Assembly (NCBI RefSeq): GCF_011049865.1
Contig: NZ_DRGY01000049.1
Coordinates: 19,684 to 83,683, forward strand
DNA from: Marinobacter antarcticus
GTDB taxonomy: Bacteria > Pseudomonadota > Gammaproteobacteria > Pseudomonadales > Oleiphilaceae
Direction of reading: 5' to 3'
Length of the DNA stretch: 64,000 nt
Part shown: piece after piece, positions 1 through 7,854 of the stretch
How the letters are laid out: each line of letters opens with the position of its first letter
How positions within the stretch are numbered: position 1 is the first letter of the stretch
Program-made: the position numbers and the translations under genes
The notes under the pieces: model-generated
Told to the model about the DNA's origin: nothing
What the model saw: only the letters and a program-made list of their open reading frames with translations
The model's database searches: none

Positions 1-1
1 T

Positions 2-271
2 ATCGGTGTTCGGGTGCCGGATAATGCGATTGTTCAGGCTTTGTTGGGTGAGTTGGGCGAGCCTATTATGAGCAGCACGCTGATATTGCCGGGTGAGACG
101 GATCCTATGACCGATCCAGAGAAGATTCGGGAGATTCTGGGGCACGACCTGGATCTGATTATCGACGGCGGCTTCTGCGGCACGGAACCCACCACGGTGG
201 TGGACTTCACAGGGGCCGTACCCTCTGTTACCCGCGTTGGAAAGGGCGACCCGGCTCCGTTTGATGTTTGA
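2..271 (+). CDS. yciO: YciO/Sua5-YrdC family protein, 3' end only
   Basis: The reading frame is open from the left edge, so only the last 89 residues are present and the start lies outside the window. The visible part carries 'IMSSTLILPG' and 'PTTVVDFTG', which fit the C-terminal half of the YrdC fold. Members of this family include TsaC/Sua5, which makes threonylcarbamoyl-AMP for tRNA t6A, and YciO, whose role is less clear. The 'STLILPG' variant, in place of the 'STSAN' seen in TsaC, points to the YciO branch. The gene converges with the next one, leaving a 3-bp gap. YciO assignment is moderately sure; membership of the fold is surer. Confidence 0.75.
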   Translation: MGVRVPDNAIVQALLGELGEPIMSSTLILPGETDPMTDPEKIREILGHDLDLIIDGGFCGTEPTTVVDFTGAVPSVTRVGKGDPAPFDV

Positions 272-274
272 TGT

Positions 275-937
275 TCACGCCCGGGTGTTCAGGTTGAAGG
301 CGTAAGCGCCCCGATTTGCCGCAGCTTCAAACGGATCGGTAGGCGCTGAGCGGCGCAGGGTATCGTAGCGATGCACGAGATCCTGCAGGCCGTTGAACTG
401 TTGGTTTTCACTGATCAGTGTGTCCAGCAGTGAATTGTTAACGCCATAGGCCTGGTTGAGCTTCAGGGCGTTATCCATGAAGTCCAGCGTTGGCTCGTTG
501 ACGCTCAGCCGACTGAAGGCGTCTGCAAAGTTTTTATTGACGTTCAGATCATTCTCGATGCGCGTGCGGGTGTCGTCTGCCAGCGTGCCGCCCACCTCAA
601 TTTTACCGGCATCACTTTTACTGACGCTTATTGCTGTGGCCGGGTTCAGGTTGTACTCGGCAAGTTTGTGCCGCAGCGTTTCTCTTATAAAGGCAAGATC
701 CTGCCCTACAGTTTGCTTGTAATCTGCCAGCGGCAACGTCTGCGATTTCAGGCGGCCGGCATCACTCGCCGAGCCTCCCGACGACGTGAAGCGGTCATCG
801 CCGGGGCTTGCGGGAGGCGTTGCTTCCACGCTGCCGGCACCTTTGGCCTTCTGGTCTTCTGCCCCCGTGGCGGGCCGGTTCTCCAGAGTTTGCTGGAAGC
901 GGGTGCTGGCCTGAATCAGAGATGTCAGCAGTGACAT
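275..937 (-). CDS. Hypothetical protein, 220 aa
   Basis: I do not recognise a family. The ATG at 937 is preceded by a clear GGAGG ribosome site, so the start is well supported. The protein has no signal peptide or membrane segment. Residues about 15-65 are rich in Pro, Ser, Gly and Ala and look disordered; the rest is charged and probably helical, with several Asn-rich stretches. It follows rnk on the same strand, with about 100 bp and a long palindrome between them, so it is probably transcribed separately or from read-through. Function unknown. Confidence 0.7.
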   Translation of the reverse strand: MSLLTSLIQASTRFQQTLENRPATGAEDQKAKGAGSVEATPPASPGDDRFTSSGGSASDAGRLKSQTLPLADYKQTVGQDLAFIRETLRHKLAEYNLNPATAISVSKSDAGKIEVGGTLADDTRTRIENDLNVNKNFADAFSRLSVNEPTLDFMDNALKLNQAYGVNNSLLDTLISENQQFNGLQDLVHRYDTLRRSAPTDPFEAAANRGAYAFNLNTRA

Positions 938-975
938 ATCGTTTTATCCTCCATTGGCTCGCGGCGCGCGTGCCA

Positions 976-1009
976 GAATATGCTTGTTAACAAGTTAATA
1001 AGCATATTC
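976..1009. repeat. 34-bp near-perfect palindrome between rnk and a hypothetical gene
   Basis: Arms GAATATGCTTGTTAAC (976-991) and GTTAATAAGCATATTC (994-1009) pair around a 2-bp centre with one non-Watson-Crick position, which becomes G-U in RNA. No T-tract follows on either strand, so it is not a standard intrinsic terminator. It lies downstream of rnk and upstream of the leftward hypothetical gene, where it could be an operator, a transcript-end hairpin or a cruciform. Confidence 0.7.
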
Positions 1010-1035
1010 CGGGCCATCAGGATAGAGACGGCTGA

Positions 1036-1419
1036 TCAGACGTTTCGGGTAACGTTAATGATTTTGAGATGGATATTGTTACGACCACGAATTGGCCACT
1101 CGATGGATTCGCCCACCGAAAGCCCGAGCAGTGCAGACCCTGCGGGTGCAAGAATTGAGATTTTACCTTCTCCGGTGCCCATTTCGTGTGGATACACCAG
1201 GGTCAGTTCCTGTTCCTGGCCGCTATCTTCATTCTTGAAGCGGACACTCGAATTCATCGTTACCACGTGTTCGGGCATTTCCGCGAGTGGCAAAAGTGTG
1301 GCGCGGCTCAACTCATCGTCCAGACCGTCTGCAATATCGGAATCTTTCTGTTTTTCGATCAGGGTTGTTAACCGATTAAAATCTTCTTCAGCAACCAGTA
1401 TTGCCGGCATATCAGCCAT
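1036..1419 (-). CDS. rnk: Regulator of nucleoside diphosphate kinase (GreA/GreB C-terminal domain)
   Basis: 127 residues. The C-terminal half ('TLVYPHEMG', 'ISILAPAGSALLGLSVGESIEWPI') is the FKBP-like domain shared with the GreA/GreB transcript cleavage factors; the short N-terminal helical part lacks the long Gre coiled coil, which is typical of Rnk. Rnk binds RNA polymerase and was named for its effect on nucleoside diphosphate kinase and alginate production. I chose the ATG at 1419 because GGAGG sits 5 bp upstream; the frame extends a little further only through a TTG. The gene is monocistronic or heads the leftward transcript with the 220-aa gene. Confidence 0.88.
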   Translation of the reverse strand: MADMPAILVAEEDFNRLTTLIEKQKDSDIADGLDDELSRATLLPLAEMPEHVVTMNSSVRFKNEDSGQEQELTLVYPHEMGTGEGKISILAPAGSALLGLSVGESIEWPIRGRNNIHLKIINVTRNV

Positions 1420-1797
1420 ACTAACCTCCAAGGCATAAATAAATAATTTGGAATTTCAGGATTTAGGCGCCGAATCCGGCGTTTTAAAAGCGGATTCAGC
1501 GAGAAACGAGAAAGGCAGACAACACACCAGCAGTACCTGCTTGTTGGCGGGCACTGTATTGATAAAAAGGAACGGACTCTGAGAAAAGTGTTCTCACAGG
1601 CTCACCTGATGCGTCGTTTCTGAATAAATAAAGGAGAAGCAGCAATATGGCCACTTCGGTCAATTTATAAGCTTTTGCCGGGTTCCACAAGCGAACCAGC
1701 GGAAAACGTAAGAAATAAAGCGTATAACGCCAAATTTGTTAGACTGACACCCTAGACATTTCACTCACAGCCCGCCCCAGGCAAGGAATTTCGTACC
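1420..1797. other. Intergenic region between rnk and the aminotransferase
   Basis: No convincing gene. A 64-codon open frame on the minus strand (1496-1690) begins with a hydrophobic stretch but has no good ribosome site, so I do not call it. A small hairpin, CGCCG-AATC-CGGCG at 1468-1481 followed by TTTT, would terminate rightward transcripts, but no rightward gene lies before it. The region must hold the rnk promoter and that of the aminotransferase; I cannot pick the boxes with confidence. Confidence 0.5.
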
Positions 1798-2928
1798 ATG
1801 TCCAAATTATTTCCTTCTGTTGATCCCGACGGGTTGCTGGAATATTCGGTCGTTTTCAACGACCGTTCGCTAAACCATATGTCAGCACCCTTCCAGCAGG
1901 TAATGCGGGATATCTCCTCCACACTGCGGCAAGTATACAACGCCAAAGGCGCCGTGATTGTTCCCGGTGGTGGTAGTTTTGGCATGGAAGCCGTTGCTCG
2001 CCAGTTTGCCAATGATGAACATTGTCTGGTGGTTCGCAACGGTTGGTTCAGCTATCGCTGGTCGCAGATACTGGAAGCCGGCCGAATTACCGACAAGATA
2101 ACCGTGCTCAAGGCCAAGGCTTTGGACGAAACGCCCCAGGCGGCCTATGCGCCAGTTCCCGCCGAGACAGTGGCAGAACGCATCAGGGCAGAAAAGCCCG
2201 CCGTTGTATTCGTTCCCCACGTTGAAACCGCTGCCGGCATTGTATTGCCAGACGCCTACCTGAAAACCATTGGTGACGCGGTAAAAGACGTCAACGGGCT
2301 GTTTGTGCTGGATTGCGTAGCCTCTGGCGCCCTGTGGGTTGATACCAAAGCCTGCGGCGTGGACGTTCTGATCACAGCGCCCCAGAAAGGCTGGAGCGCC
2401 TCGCCGTGTGCCGCGCTGATTACATTGAGCGAACGGGCCGTTGCCCGCATGGAAGAAACCACCAGCAGCAGTTTTGCGGCTGATTTGCGTAAATGGTCCC
2501 AGATAATGCAAACCTACGAGTCTGGCAGTCATGGCTATCACGCAACCATGCCTACAGACACCTTGGTGATACTGCGTGACGCCATGCTTGAGACTCTGAA
2601 AACCGGCCCGGAATTGCTCTACCAGCGCCAAACGGAGCTTGGCAAACAGGTGCGCGAGCTGTTTTACAGCGCCGGCTTCAACAGCGTTGCGGCGCCTGGT
2701 TTTGAGTCATCCAGCGTGGTGGTTCTGCACACCGACAACATAAACATTCACAACACCAGCCTCTTCCGCGAGCAGGGCGTGCAAGCCGCCGCTGGCGTGC
2801 CACTGATGTGCGACGAGCCAGAGGGCTTTCGAACGTTCCGGATCGGGTTGTTTGGTCTTGAGAAGCTGAATAACGTGGATCGAACGGTGAAGAATCTGCG
2901 GGTGGCTTTGGAGGCTATTCAGGGTTGA
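1798..2928 (+). CDS. Class V aminotransferase (alanine/serine-glyoxylate type)
   Basis: A PLP-dependent fold-type I enzyme of 376 residues, the usual length. 'PGGGSFGMEAVARQF' (56-70) is the phosphate-binding region, Asp172 in 'VLDCVASGAL' should hold the PLP ring nitrogen, and Lys197 in 'TAPQKGWSASP' should form the Schiff base. This pattern is that of alanine-glyoxylate and serine-glyoxylate transaminases, though some relatives act as isocitrate-lyase-independent or phosphonate-linked transaminases, so the substrate is open. ATG 1798 has AAGGA 9 bp upstream. It stands alone; the next gene begins 114 bp later with its own ribosome site. Confidence 0.85.
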   Translation: MSKLFPSVDPDGLLEYSVVFNDRSLNHMSAPFQQVMRDISSTLRQVYNAKGAVIVPGGGSFGMEAVARQFANDEHCLVVRNGWFSYRWSQILEAGRITDKITVLKAKALDETPQAAYAPVPAETVAERIRAEKPAVVFVPHVETAAGIVLPDAYLKTIGDAVKDVNGLFVLDCVASGALWVDTKACGVDVLITAPQKGWSASPCAALITLSERAVARMEETTSSSFAADLRKWSQIMQTYESGSHGYHATMPTDTLVILRDAMLETLKTGPELLYQRQTELGKQVRELFYSAGFNSVAAPGFESSSVVVLHTDNINIHNTSLFREQGVQAAAGVPLMCDEPEGFRTFRIGLFGLEKLNNVDRTVKNLRVALEAIQG

Positions 2929-3042
2929 AGTAATGCGTCTCTCAGCTCGATGTCAAATTGTCTTGGGATTGACTCCGAATCGTCATAGTGCCGCTTTAAG
3001 GTGTGTTGAAAATACAATCACATCGGACACTCTGAGGCGGCT

Positions 3043-4746
3043 ATGGACTTTCGAAAATCTCTTCTTGCTTTGGCTATCACGGGCTCAATCATCGCGCTGG
3101 CAGGCTGCAAAAACAACGGCGACAGCACTACGGCTACCGACGGCGCAGCCGGTAACAGCAATAAGCTGATTGAGCTGAGTGTATTGGGCACCTATGCCAG
3201 CGGCGCGTTCGACCAGAGCGCTGCAGAAATCGTTGCCCATGACGCGATCAATCAGCGCGTGTTCGTGATTAACGCTAACGATTCGAGCGTAGACGTGCTG
3301 GATATCAACGATCCGAAAATGCCAACCAAGCTTGGCACCATCGATGCCAGTGCAGAAGGCGCATCGGCTAACAGCGTTGCGGTATACGGCGCCCTTGTCG
3401 CCGTGGCTATTGAAGCGACGGTGAAACAGGACAACGGAAAAGTCGTGTTCTACAACACCACCGATCTGAACAAGGTAGGAGAGGTGACCGTTGGGGCGCT
3501 GCCAGATATGGTCACCTTTACTCGTGACGGCAAGGCCTTGCTGGTCGCCAACGAAGGCGAACCCAGTGGTGACTACGGGAACGACCCGGAAGGCTCCGTC
3601 AGCATCATCGATCTTTCCAGTGGTGCTGGCGCAGCGACGGTAACCACTGCAGACTTCACAACGTTTAACGCCCAGCGGGCAGACTTGATGGCGAAGGGCG
3701 TGCGAGTGTTCGGGCCGGGGTCTACCCTGGCTCAGGACCTGGAGCCGGAATACATCGCCGTATCCCTGGACAACAAAACCGCCTGGATCACGCTTCAGGA
3801 GAACAACGCGGTGGCCGAACTGGACATTGCCGCAGGTGAAATTACCGCCATCCTGCCACTCGGGTTCAAAGACCACAGCATTCCCGGCAATGAACTGGAT
3901 GCCAGCAACAAAGACGACGGAATTAACGTCCGCAACTGGCCGGTGCTTGGCATTTACAGCCCGGACTCTATCGCCAGCTACGGCTATAACAGCGAGACCT
4001 ATTATGTTACCGCCAACGAAGGCGACTCACGAGATTACGACGGTTTCAGCGAGGAATTCCGAGTTGCCGATCTGACTCTGGATGCAACTGCGTTCCCGAA
4101 CGCCGCTGAGCTTCAAAAAGACGCCAACCTCGGGCGCCTGAACGTCACATCTACCCTTGGCTACGGAAGCTCGTGCGACCCGAGCAATCCTGCAAACGTG
4201 GCTCTCATCGGTGGTAAGTACGACACCGCGTACGTGGAGACGACCTGCGTTTACGAGAAGCTATACGCCTACGGTGCACGCTCCTTCTCGATCTGGTCGG
4301 CGGACGGCACCCAGGTTTTCGACAGCGGCAGCGAGTTCGAGCGCATAACCGCTAATCGGATTCCGGACAACTTCAACGGAAACAACGACGAAAATTCCTT
4401 TGATAACCGTTCCGACGACAAAGGTCCGGAGCCGGAAGCCATCACCACAGGGCAGATTGGCGACCAGACATTTGCCTTCATTGGCCTTGAGCGCGCCGGC
4501 GGCATCATGGTGTACAACGTGACGGATCCCCGGAAGCCGGAGTTTGTGCAATATCTCAACAACCGGAATTTTTCGGTATCACAAGCCGATCTGGAAAATG
4601 GAATGGCGGGGGATCTGGGGCCGGAAGGAATGGCGTTTATCCCGGCAGAGGACAGCCCTAACGGCAAACCTGTGCTGGTAGTGGGTAATGAAGTGAGTGG
4701 CACCACGACTCTTTACGGCATTGAGGTGGTTGTTTCTAAACCGTAA
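3043..4746 (+). CDS. Choice-of-anchor I family lipoprotein
   Basis: 567 residues with a lipoprotein signal ending in L-A-G-C, so Cys22 should be lipidated and the protein anchored in the outer membrane, facing the periplasm or surface. The body is a beta-propeller-like array with phrases typical of choice-of-anchor I proteins: 'VANEGEPSGDYGNDPEGSVSIIDL', here split as 'VANEGEPSGD' near 168 and 'PEGSVSIIDL' near 183, and 'TANEGDSRDY' near 326. Members are found beside or fused to alkaline phosphatase or nuclease domains, but none is fused here. GAGG precedes ATG 3043. It is transcribed alone and ends at a strong bidirectional terminator. Biochemical function is not established. Confidence 0.85.
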   Translation: MDFRKSLLALAITGSIIALAGCKNNGDSTTATDGAAGNSNKLIELSVLGTYASGAFDQSAAEIVAHDAINQRVFVINANDSSVDVLDINDPKMPTKLGTIDASAEGASANSVAVYGALVAVAIEATVKQDNGKVVFYNTTDLNKVGEVTVGALPDMVTFTRDGKALLVANEGEPSGDYGNDPEGSVSIIDLSSGAGAATVTTADFTTFNAQRADLMAKGVRVFGPGSTLAQDLEPEYIAVSLDNKTAWITLQENNAVAELDIAAGEITAILPLGFKDHSIPGNELDASNKDDGINVRNWPVLGIYSPDSIASYGYNSETYYVTANEGDSRDYDGFSEEFRVADLTLDATAFPNAAELQKDANLGRLNVTSTLGYGSSCDPSNPANVALIGGKYDTAYVETTCVYEKLYAYGARSFSIWSADGTQVFDSGSEFERITANRIPDNFNGNNDENSFDNRSDDKGPEPEAITTGQIGDQTFAFIGLERAGGIMVYNVTDPRKPEFVQYLNNRNFSVSQADLENGMAGDLGPEGMAFIPAEDSPNGKPVLVVGNEVSGTTTLYGIEVVVSKP

Positions 4747-4826
4747 TCTCGTTTCGTTTGCCAAGCAGGTTTTTGTCGTAGAGCAAGCGCTGTCATTCAA
4801 CTAACGGAGTATCTTTTCCCCAGGCA

Positions 4827-4860
4827 CAAAAAAAGGTCGCCACCCGGCGACCTTTTTATT
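4827..4860. terminator. Bidirectional intrinsic terminator
   Basis: AGGTCGCC (4834-4841) pairs perfectly with GGCGACCT (4846-4853), loop ACCC, flanked by an A-tract on the left and a T-tract on the right. It serves the rightward lipoprotein gene and the leftward phasin-like gene, which converge here. Confidence 0.93.
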
Positions 4861-4874
4861 CACCCGTTCTGCTA

Positions 4875-5375
4875 TCAGGCAGAAGCGGGTGTCTTCTTCG
4901 TAGAGCTCTTACTTGCAGTCGGCTTCTTGGTGTTGACCTTGTGCTTGGTAGACTGCGCAACACTGGTCACTTCATCAGCGGCGTCAGCTGCGGCTTCAGA
5001 CACTGTGTCCGATCCCTTAGCTACTTTGTGCTTGGAAGACTGCGCTACGCTGGTTACGTCATCGGCTGCGTCAGATACAGCTTCTGAAACCGCGTCGGCG
5101 CCGTCAGCCGCTTCTTTCTCGAGTTTTGAAGCGATGTCAGCTGCAAAGCTGCCCATGCGCAGGTTGAGGCTACGAAGCTGCTCGAACAGTGTCTCACTGT
5201 AGCCGTAGTAACGTGTGCGCAAGGATTTGACGCTGTATTCACGAGCGCCAGATTCCAACTTCTCAGCGTACGCGAAAGGCTTGGCAGATAGCTTCTTCTG
5301 TTGCTCTTCTGCGGCATTGATGCCTTTTTCGACAATTTCCTGAATCTGTTGCTGATACGTTTTAAGTTTACCCAT
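4875..5375 (-). CDS. Small phasin-like protein with a C-terminal tandem repeat
   Basis: 166 residues from the ATG at 5375, which has AGGAGAA 5 bp upstream; longer starts lack this. Residues 1-90 are a charged helix-rich region resembling phasins or other granule-associated proteins. After it come two copies of a unit of about 28 residues, roughly 'SEAVSDAADDVTSVAQSSKHKV' split across copies ending near 122 and 150, then a Lys/Ser/Thr/Ala tail similar to histone-H1-like tails. The acidic-amphipathic repeat and basic tail could suit binding of polyhydroxyalkanoate granules, lipid bodies or DNA. No polymer synthase is in the window. Family assignment is tentative; the gene itself is secure. Confidence 0.8.
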   Translation of the reverse strand: MGKLKTYQQQIQEIVEKGINAAEEQQKKLSAKPFAYAEKLESGAREYSVKSLRTRYYGYSETLFEQLRSLNLRMGSFAADIASKLEKEAADGADAVSEAVSDAADDVTSVAQSSKHKVAKGSDTVSEAAADAADEVTSVAQSTKHKVNTKKPTASKSSTKKTPASA

Positions 5376-5600
5376 TTTGATTCTCCTGGTTTGCTGGTGA
5401 TCGCTTTGGTTGAAGAAGAATTCACCACGCGAATGTATTTGCGGGAATCCGTCTGACTTCAAGCTATGGATCTACAGTACGGTGAAAAATTAGAGTGTTC
5501 ATACTAGAACGCAGAAAAATCAGAAAAGATAATAAATGGTTTTTTCGCCAGCTTGCGCCGAGCCTGGTGTTCGGAAAGTATTGGTACTCAAAACACGAAC

Positions 5601-5632
5601 ATGAAAAAGGGCAGCGAATGCTGCCCTTTTAA
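5601..5632 (-). terminator. Intrinsic terminator of the PEP-CTERM gene
   Basis: GGGCAGC (5609-5615) and GCTGCCC (5620-5626) flank a 4-nt loop, with A-tract and T-tract on either side. Read leftward it follows the PEP-CTERM gene by about 25 bp. Confidence 0.9.
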
Positions 5633-5654
5633 AAACGTAGTTCAGGTAGTGCAA

Positions 5655-6284
5655 TCAGGCGCGGCGGCGACGGGCAGCCATCAAGCCAAGCAGGCCAGCG
5701 CCAAGCAGGCCAAGGGTGCCCGGCTCAGGCACTGTTGCGGTCACTTTTACATCATCCAGAAAGTTACCAATCGTGCCAGTCAAAGGATTCACAGAGGTGA
5801 ACCTGATAGTCGTAGTTGTGTCTGCGGCTACGAACGAATTTGAAAATATGCTCCAACCATCGGTCGTGTGGTCGTCTAGGAGCCAGTCCAGCGAATTTGC
5901 ACCCGAAATGACATCGAAAGAGAACGTCTCTTGGTCGTTAGCGCGCGCTCGATAGGCAAAGCTGATGTCGTAGGACTGGTTGGTAACGGTCACAAATTCC
6001 TGGTAAATGCTGAACGCAATACCTGAGCCAGGATGAGCATTCAGCTCGGCAAACTGGTCGCCCTCGGCGGCGGTTACGCCGTTATAGTCGTTCCAGATTT
6101 CGAATCTTTCATTATTGGCATCGGCTTCCCATCCTGCTATGTCAGTAAACGATTGCCAGCTGTTCGCAGAGATAACGTCATCTTCAAAACTGCCATTCTG
6201 AATAAGATTGGCACTGGCAGGTGCGGCAAGGACAAGAGAGAGGCTTAAAGCACTGAGCGCGGCGATGCGGTTGAATAAAGACAT
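5655..6284 (-). CDS. PEP-CTERM sorting domain secreted protein
   Basis: 209 residues: a cleavable signal peptide (1-25, ending '...APASA'), a beta-sandwich-like body beginning 'NLIQNGSFED', as in DUF642/galactose-binding-like secreted proteins, and a C-terminal sorting signal from about 185: 'VPEPGTLGLLGAGLLGL' followed by Arg-rich 'AARRRR'. PEP-CTERM tails are recognised by exosortase (EpsH), which processes exported proteins in bacteria that make exopolysaccharide. No exosortase gene is in this window, so it must act in trans if present. The gene is monocistronic with its own terminator. The assignment of the tail is very sure; the body's ligand is unknown. Confidence 0.9.
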   Translation of the reverse strand: MSLFNRIAALSALSLSLVLAAPASANLIQNGSFEDDVISANSWQSFTDIAGWEADANNERFEIWNDYNGVTAAEGDQFAELNAHPGSGIAFSIYQEFVTVTNQSYDISFAYRARANDQETFSFDVISGANSLDWLLDDHTTDGWSIFSNSFVAADTTTTIRFTSVNPLTGTIGNFLDDVKVTATVPEPGTLGLLGAGLLGLMAARRRRA

Positions 6285-6666
6285 AAGTTCTTCCTTAACT
6301 ACGTTGTTTTACAGGATGCTTAAAAAATGCAAACTTAATGCCAGAAAAATTTTATTCTTTTATTTCAACGTTCTGAAAGTTTCAAGCCGCGGCTGTGAGG
6401 AGGCATGTGTATATTTATCTGACACTCTCGATGGCTGGCAATTATGCTCTGGTCTGGGTGGCGCGGACCATTGCGGATGTGATTTAGGCTAATGTCAGTG
6501 TTTTCGGGGCTTGGCGTGCGTTGGTGCCGTTGTTGCGCGAGCTTGTCTTGGGACGATCGGTCATTATTGAGTGGCTCGCGAAGTCGCTCAATCGGACGGC
6601 TGATCGGCTTTGGCATCACACTGCGTGAAACACCGCTTGCGTTTGTCGGGCCACAGAGTAAGTCGG
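6285..6666. other. Intergenic region at the left edge of the accessory island
   Basis: No gene that I can support. The open frames on both strands (for example minus 6365-6670 and plus 6492-6755) have no recognisable domain and overlap each other, as random GC-rich frames do. The stretch begins AT-rich, upstream of the PEP-CTERM gene, and probably holds its promoter near 6290-6370. I saw no insertion-sequence ends or tRNA-derived repeat that would mark an island junction. Confidence 0.45.
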
Positions 6667-7389
6667 TCATCCCAGACGAGCGAGTGCCGGAAACAGGTCA
6701 ATCATCCAGAGGGTTAATCGGGTCATCTGGCCGGTTAACACCATCACGCCCATGAAAATTAGCACCAAGCCTGCCAGCGCTCTCAACAGCCGGCTCCAAC
6801 GACTGAGCCAGCGCACTCGCTCCCGAAAGTGCTCAATGAACAGCGCTGTTCCGAGGAACGGCAGTGCCAGGCCCAGCGAATACACCGCAAGATATAACAT
6901 GCCCGTTTCGGCGTTGGCGTGGGTGGAGCTTAGGGCTAGTATGGCTCCGAGTATGGGGCCGATGCAGGGCGTCCAGCCGACGGCGAACGCCACGCCCAGC
7001 AAAAAGGCTGCCGTGGGGCGACCACCTTGCAGTGTTTGCCCCAGGCGCCAATCCCGTTGCAGCGAAGGCATGCTCCACCAGCCAAGCATGAACAGGCCCA
7101 TCAGCACAATCAGTGCCCCTGCAACTACGTTGGCTTCCCGTCGGTAGGCCATCAGCCACTGCCCCAGGAGACTGGCGCTTGCGCCCAGCGCGACGAAAAT
7201 CACGCTGAACCCGAGCACAAAACAAAAGCTCAGCCACAATGCTTTCAGACGATTGGAGGTTTCATTCACCGCTCCGCCGGTAACGACGGACAAGTAGCCG
7301 GGTACGAGGGGCAGTGTGCAAGGTGAAAAGAAGGACACCAGGCCGCCCAAAAATGCGGCCAGGATGCCCCAGGTTGCAAGATCTGGCAT
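6667..7389 (-). CDS. ccdA: CcdA-type cytochrome c biogenesis / thiol transporter membrane protein
   Basis: 240 residues and about six membrane segments. The two redox cysteines sit in the expected motifs, Cys24 in 'SPCTLPLVPGYL' and Cys142 in 'GWTPCIGPILG', so it should carry electrons from cytoplasmic thioredoxin across the inner membrane as DsbD's central domain does. There is no attached periplasmic or thioredoxin domain, so it needs partner thioredoxins. It is the last gene of a leftward set (DUF411 protein, BNR protein, cytochrome c, CcdA), which suggests it keeps a metal-chelating or haem-binding cysteine protein reduced. The gene is distinct from the DsbD-like gene at 12984. Confidence 0.88.
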   Translation of the reverse strand: MPDLATWGILAAFLGGLVSFFSPCTLPLVPGYLSVVTGGAVNETSNRLKALWLSFCFVLGFSVIFVALGASASLLGQWLMAYRREANVVAGALIVLMGLFMLGWWSMPSLQRDWRLGQTLQGGRPTAAFLLGVAFAVGWTPCIGPILGAILALSSTHANAETGMLYLAVYSLGLALPFLGTALFIEHFRERVRWLSRWSRLLRALAGLVLIFMGVMVLTGQMTRLTLWMIDLFPALARLG

Positions 7390-7425
7390 TCAAGAACTCC
7401 AAAATCGGTGGTTTTCCGGGTAGGG

Positions 7426-7854
7426 CTACTGGCTTTCTGTCTTTTGGTAATCCCGTTGTTCCTCCGTCCAGAGTGTTTTCAGGTAATCAATGACTGACTG
7501 GATCTCCTGAGCGGTCATCTGCTTCCCGAAGGCCGGCATCGTCAACCGATCGGATTTATTAAACGGGTGTCGCCACCCGTTCGCAATCATCTTAAATAGC
7601 ATGGCATCGCTGTGGCGCCAGGTGTGGCCGGTTTCATCATGAGGCGGCGGGGGAATTTCCCCCTTCTCATCCGGTTTTTTCCAGTTGGCAGCGCCTTCAC
7701 CCTGCCGTCCATGGCAAGCAGCGCAGTATTGCTCATAAATCTGTCTGCCCTGGGCGACTCCCGTCGGTGCACTTTCCGAACTCCCAGGCCCGCCCGAGGC
7801 GTCGGCAAAGACCGGCGCGGCGAGCAGGACTAGCGAGTAGACCCACTTATTCAT
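7426..7854 (-). CDS. Periplasmic class I cytochrome c, single haem
   Basis: 142 residues from ATG 7854: signal peptide (1-19), haem site C44-A-A-C47-H48, and a likely axial Met106 in 'LTMPAFG'. 'MTAQEIQSVIDYLKTLW' at the C-terminus is the usual last helix of such cytochromes. The frame extends 30 codons upstream, but the short form gives a proper signal peptide and overlaps the preceding gene's stop by 8 bp, suggesting translational coupling. Together with the DUF411 and BNR genes it forms a recurrent set in copper-related islands. Its partner is unknown; it may pass electrons from a periplasmic copper oxidation step to the respiratory chain. Confidence 0.88.
   Translation of the reverse strand: MNKWVYSLVLLAAPVFADASGGPGSSESAPTGVAQGRQIYEQYCAACHGRQGEGAANWKKPDEKGEIPPPPHDETGHTWRHSDAMLFKMIANGWRHPFNKSDRLTMPAFGKQMTAQEIQSVIDYLKTLWTEEQRDYQKTESQ

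Noticed and set aside
1496-1690. 64-codon minus-strand frame with a hydrophobic start
   Set aside because: No ribosome site, no recognisable domain, and its end is rich in random-looking residues.
2949-2993. Possible Pho boxes before the choice-of-anchor I lipoprotein (TGTCA and GTCAT-like words)
   Set aside because: The words are not spaced 11 bp apart as Pho boxes are, and no clear CTGTCAT repeat can be made.
5711-5735. Partial match to the tRNA-Arg 3' end as a left attachment site
   Set aside because: Similarity is limited to a few bases inside the PEP-CTERM gene and is no better than chance.
6365-6755. Overlapping open frames on both strands in the gap left of ccdA, possible transposase remnant
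   Set aside because: No transposase motif, no terminal inverted repeats, and the frames overlap as chance frames do.
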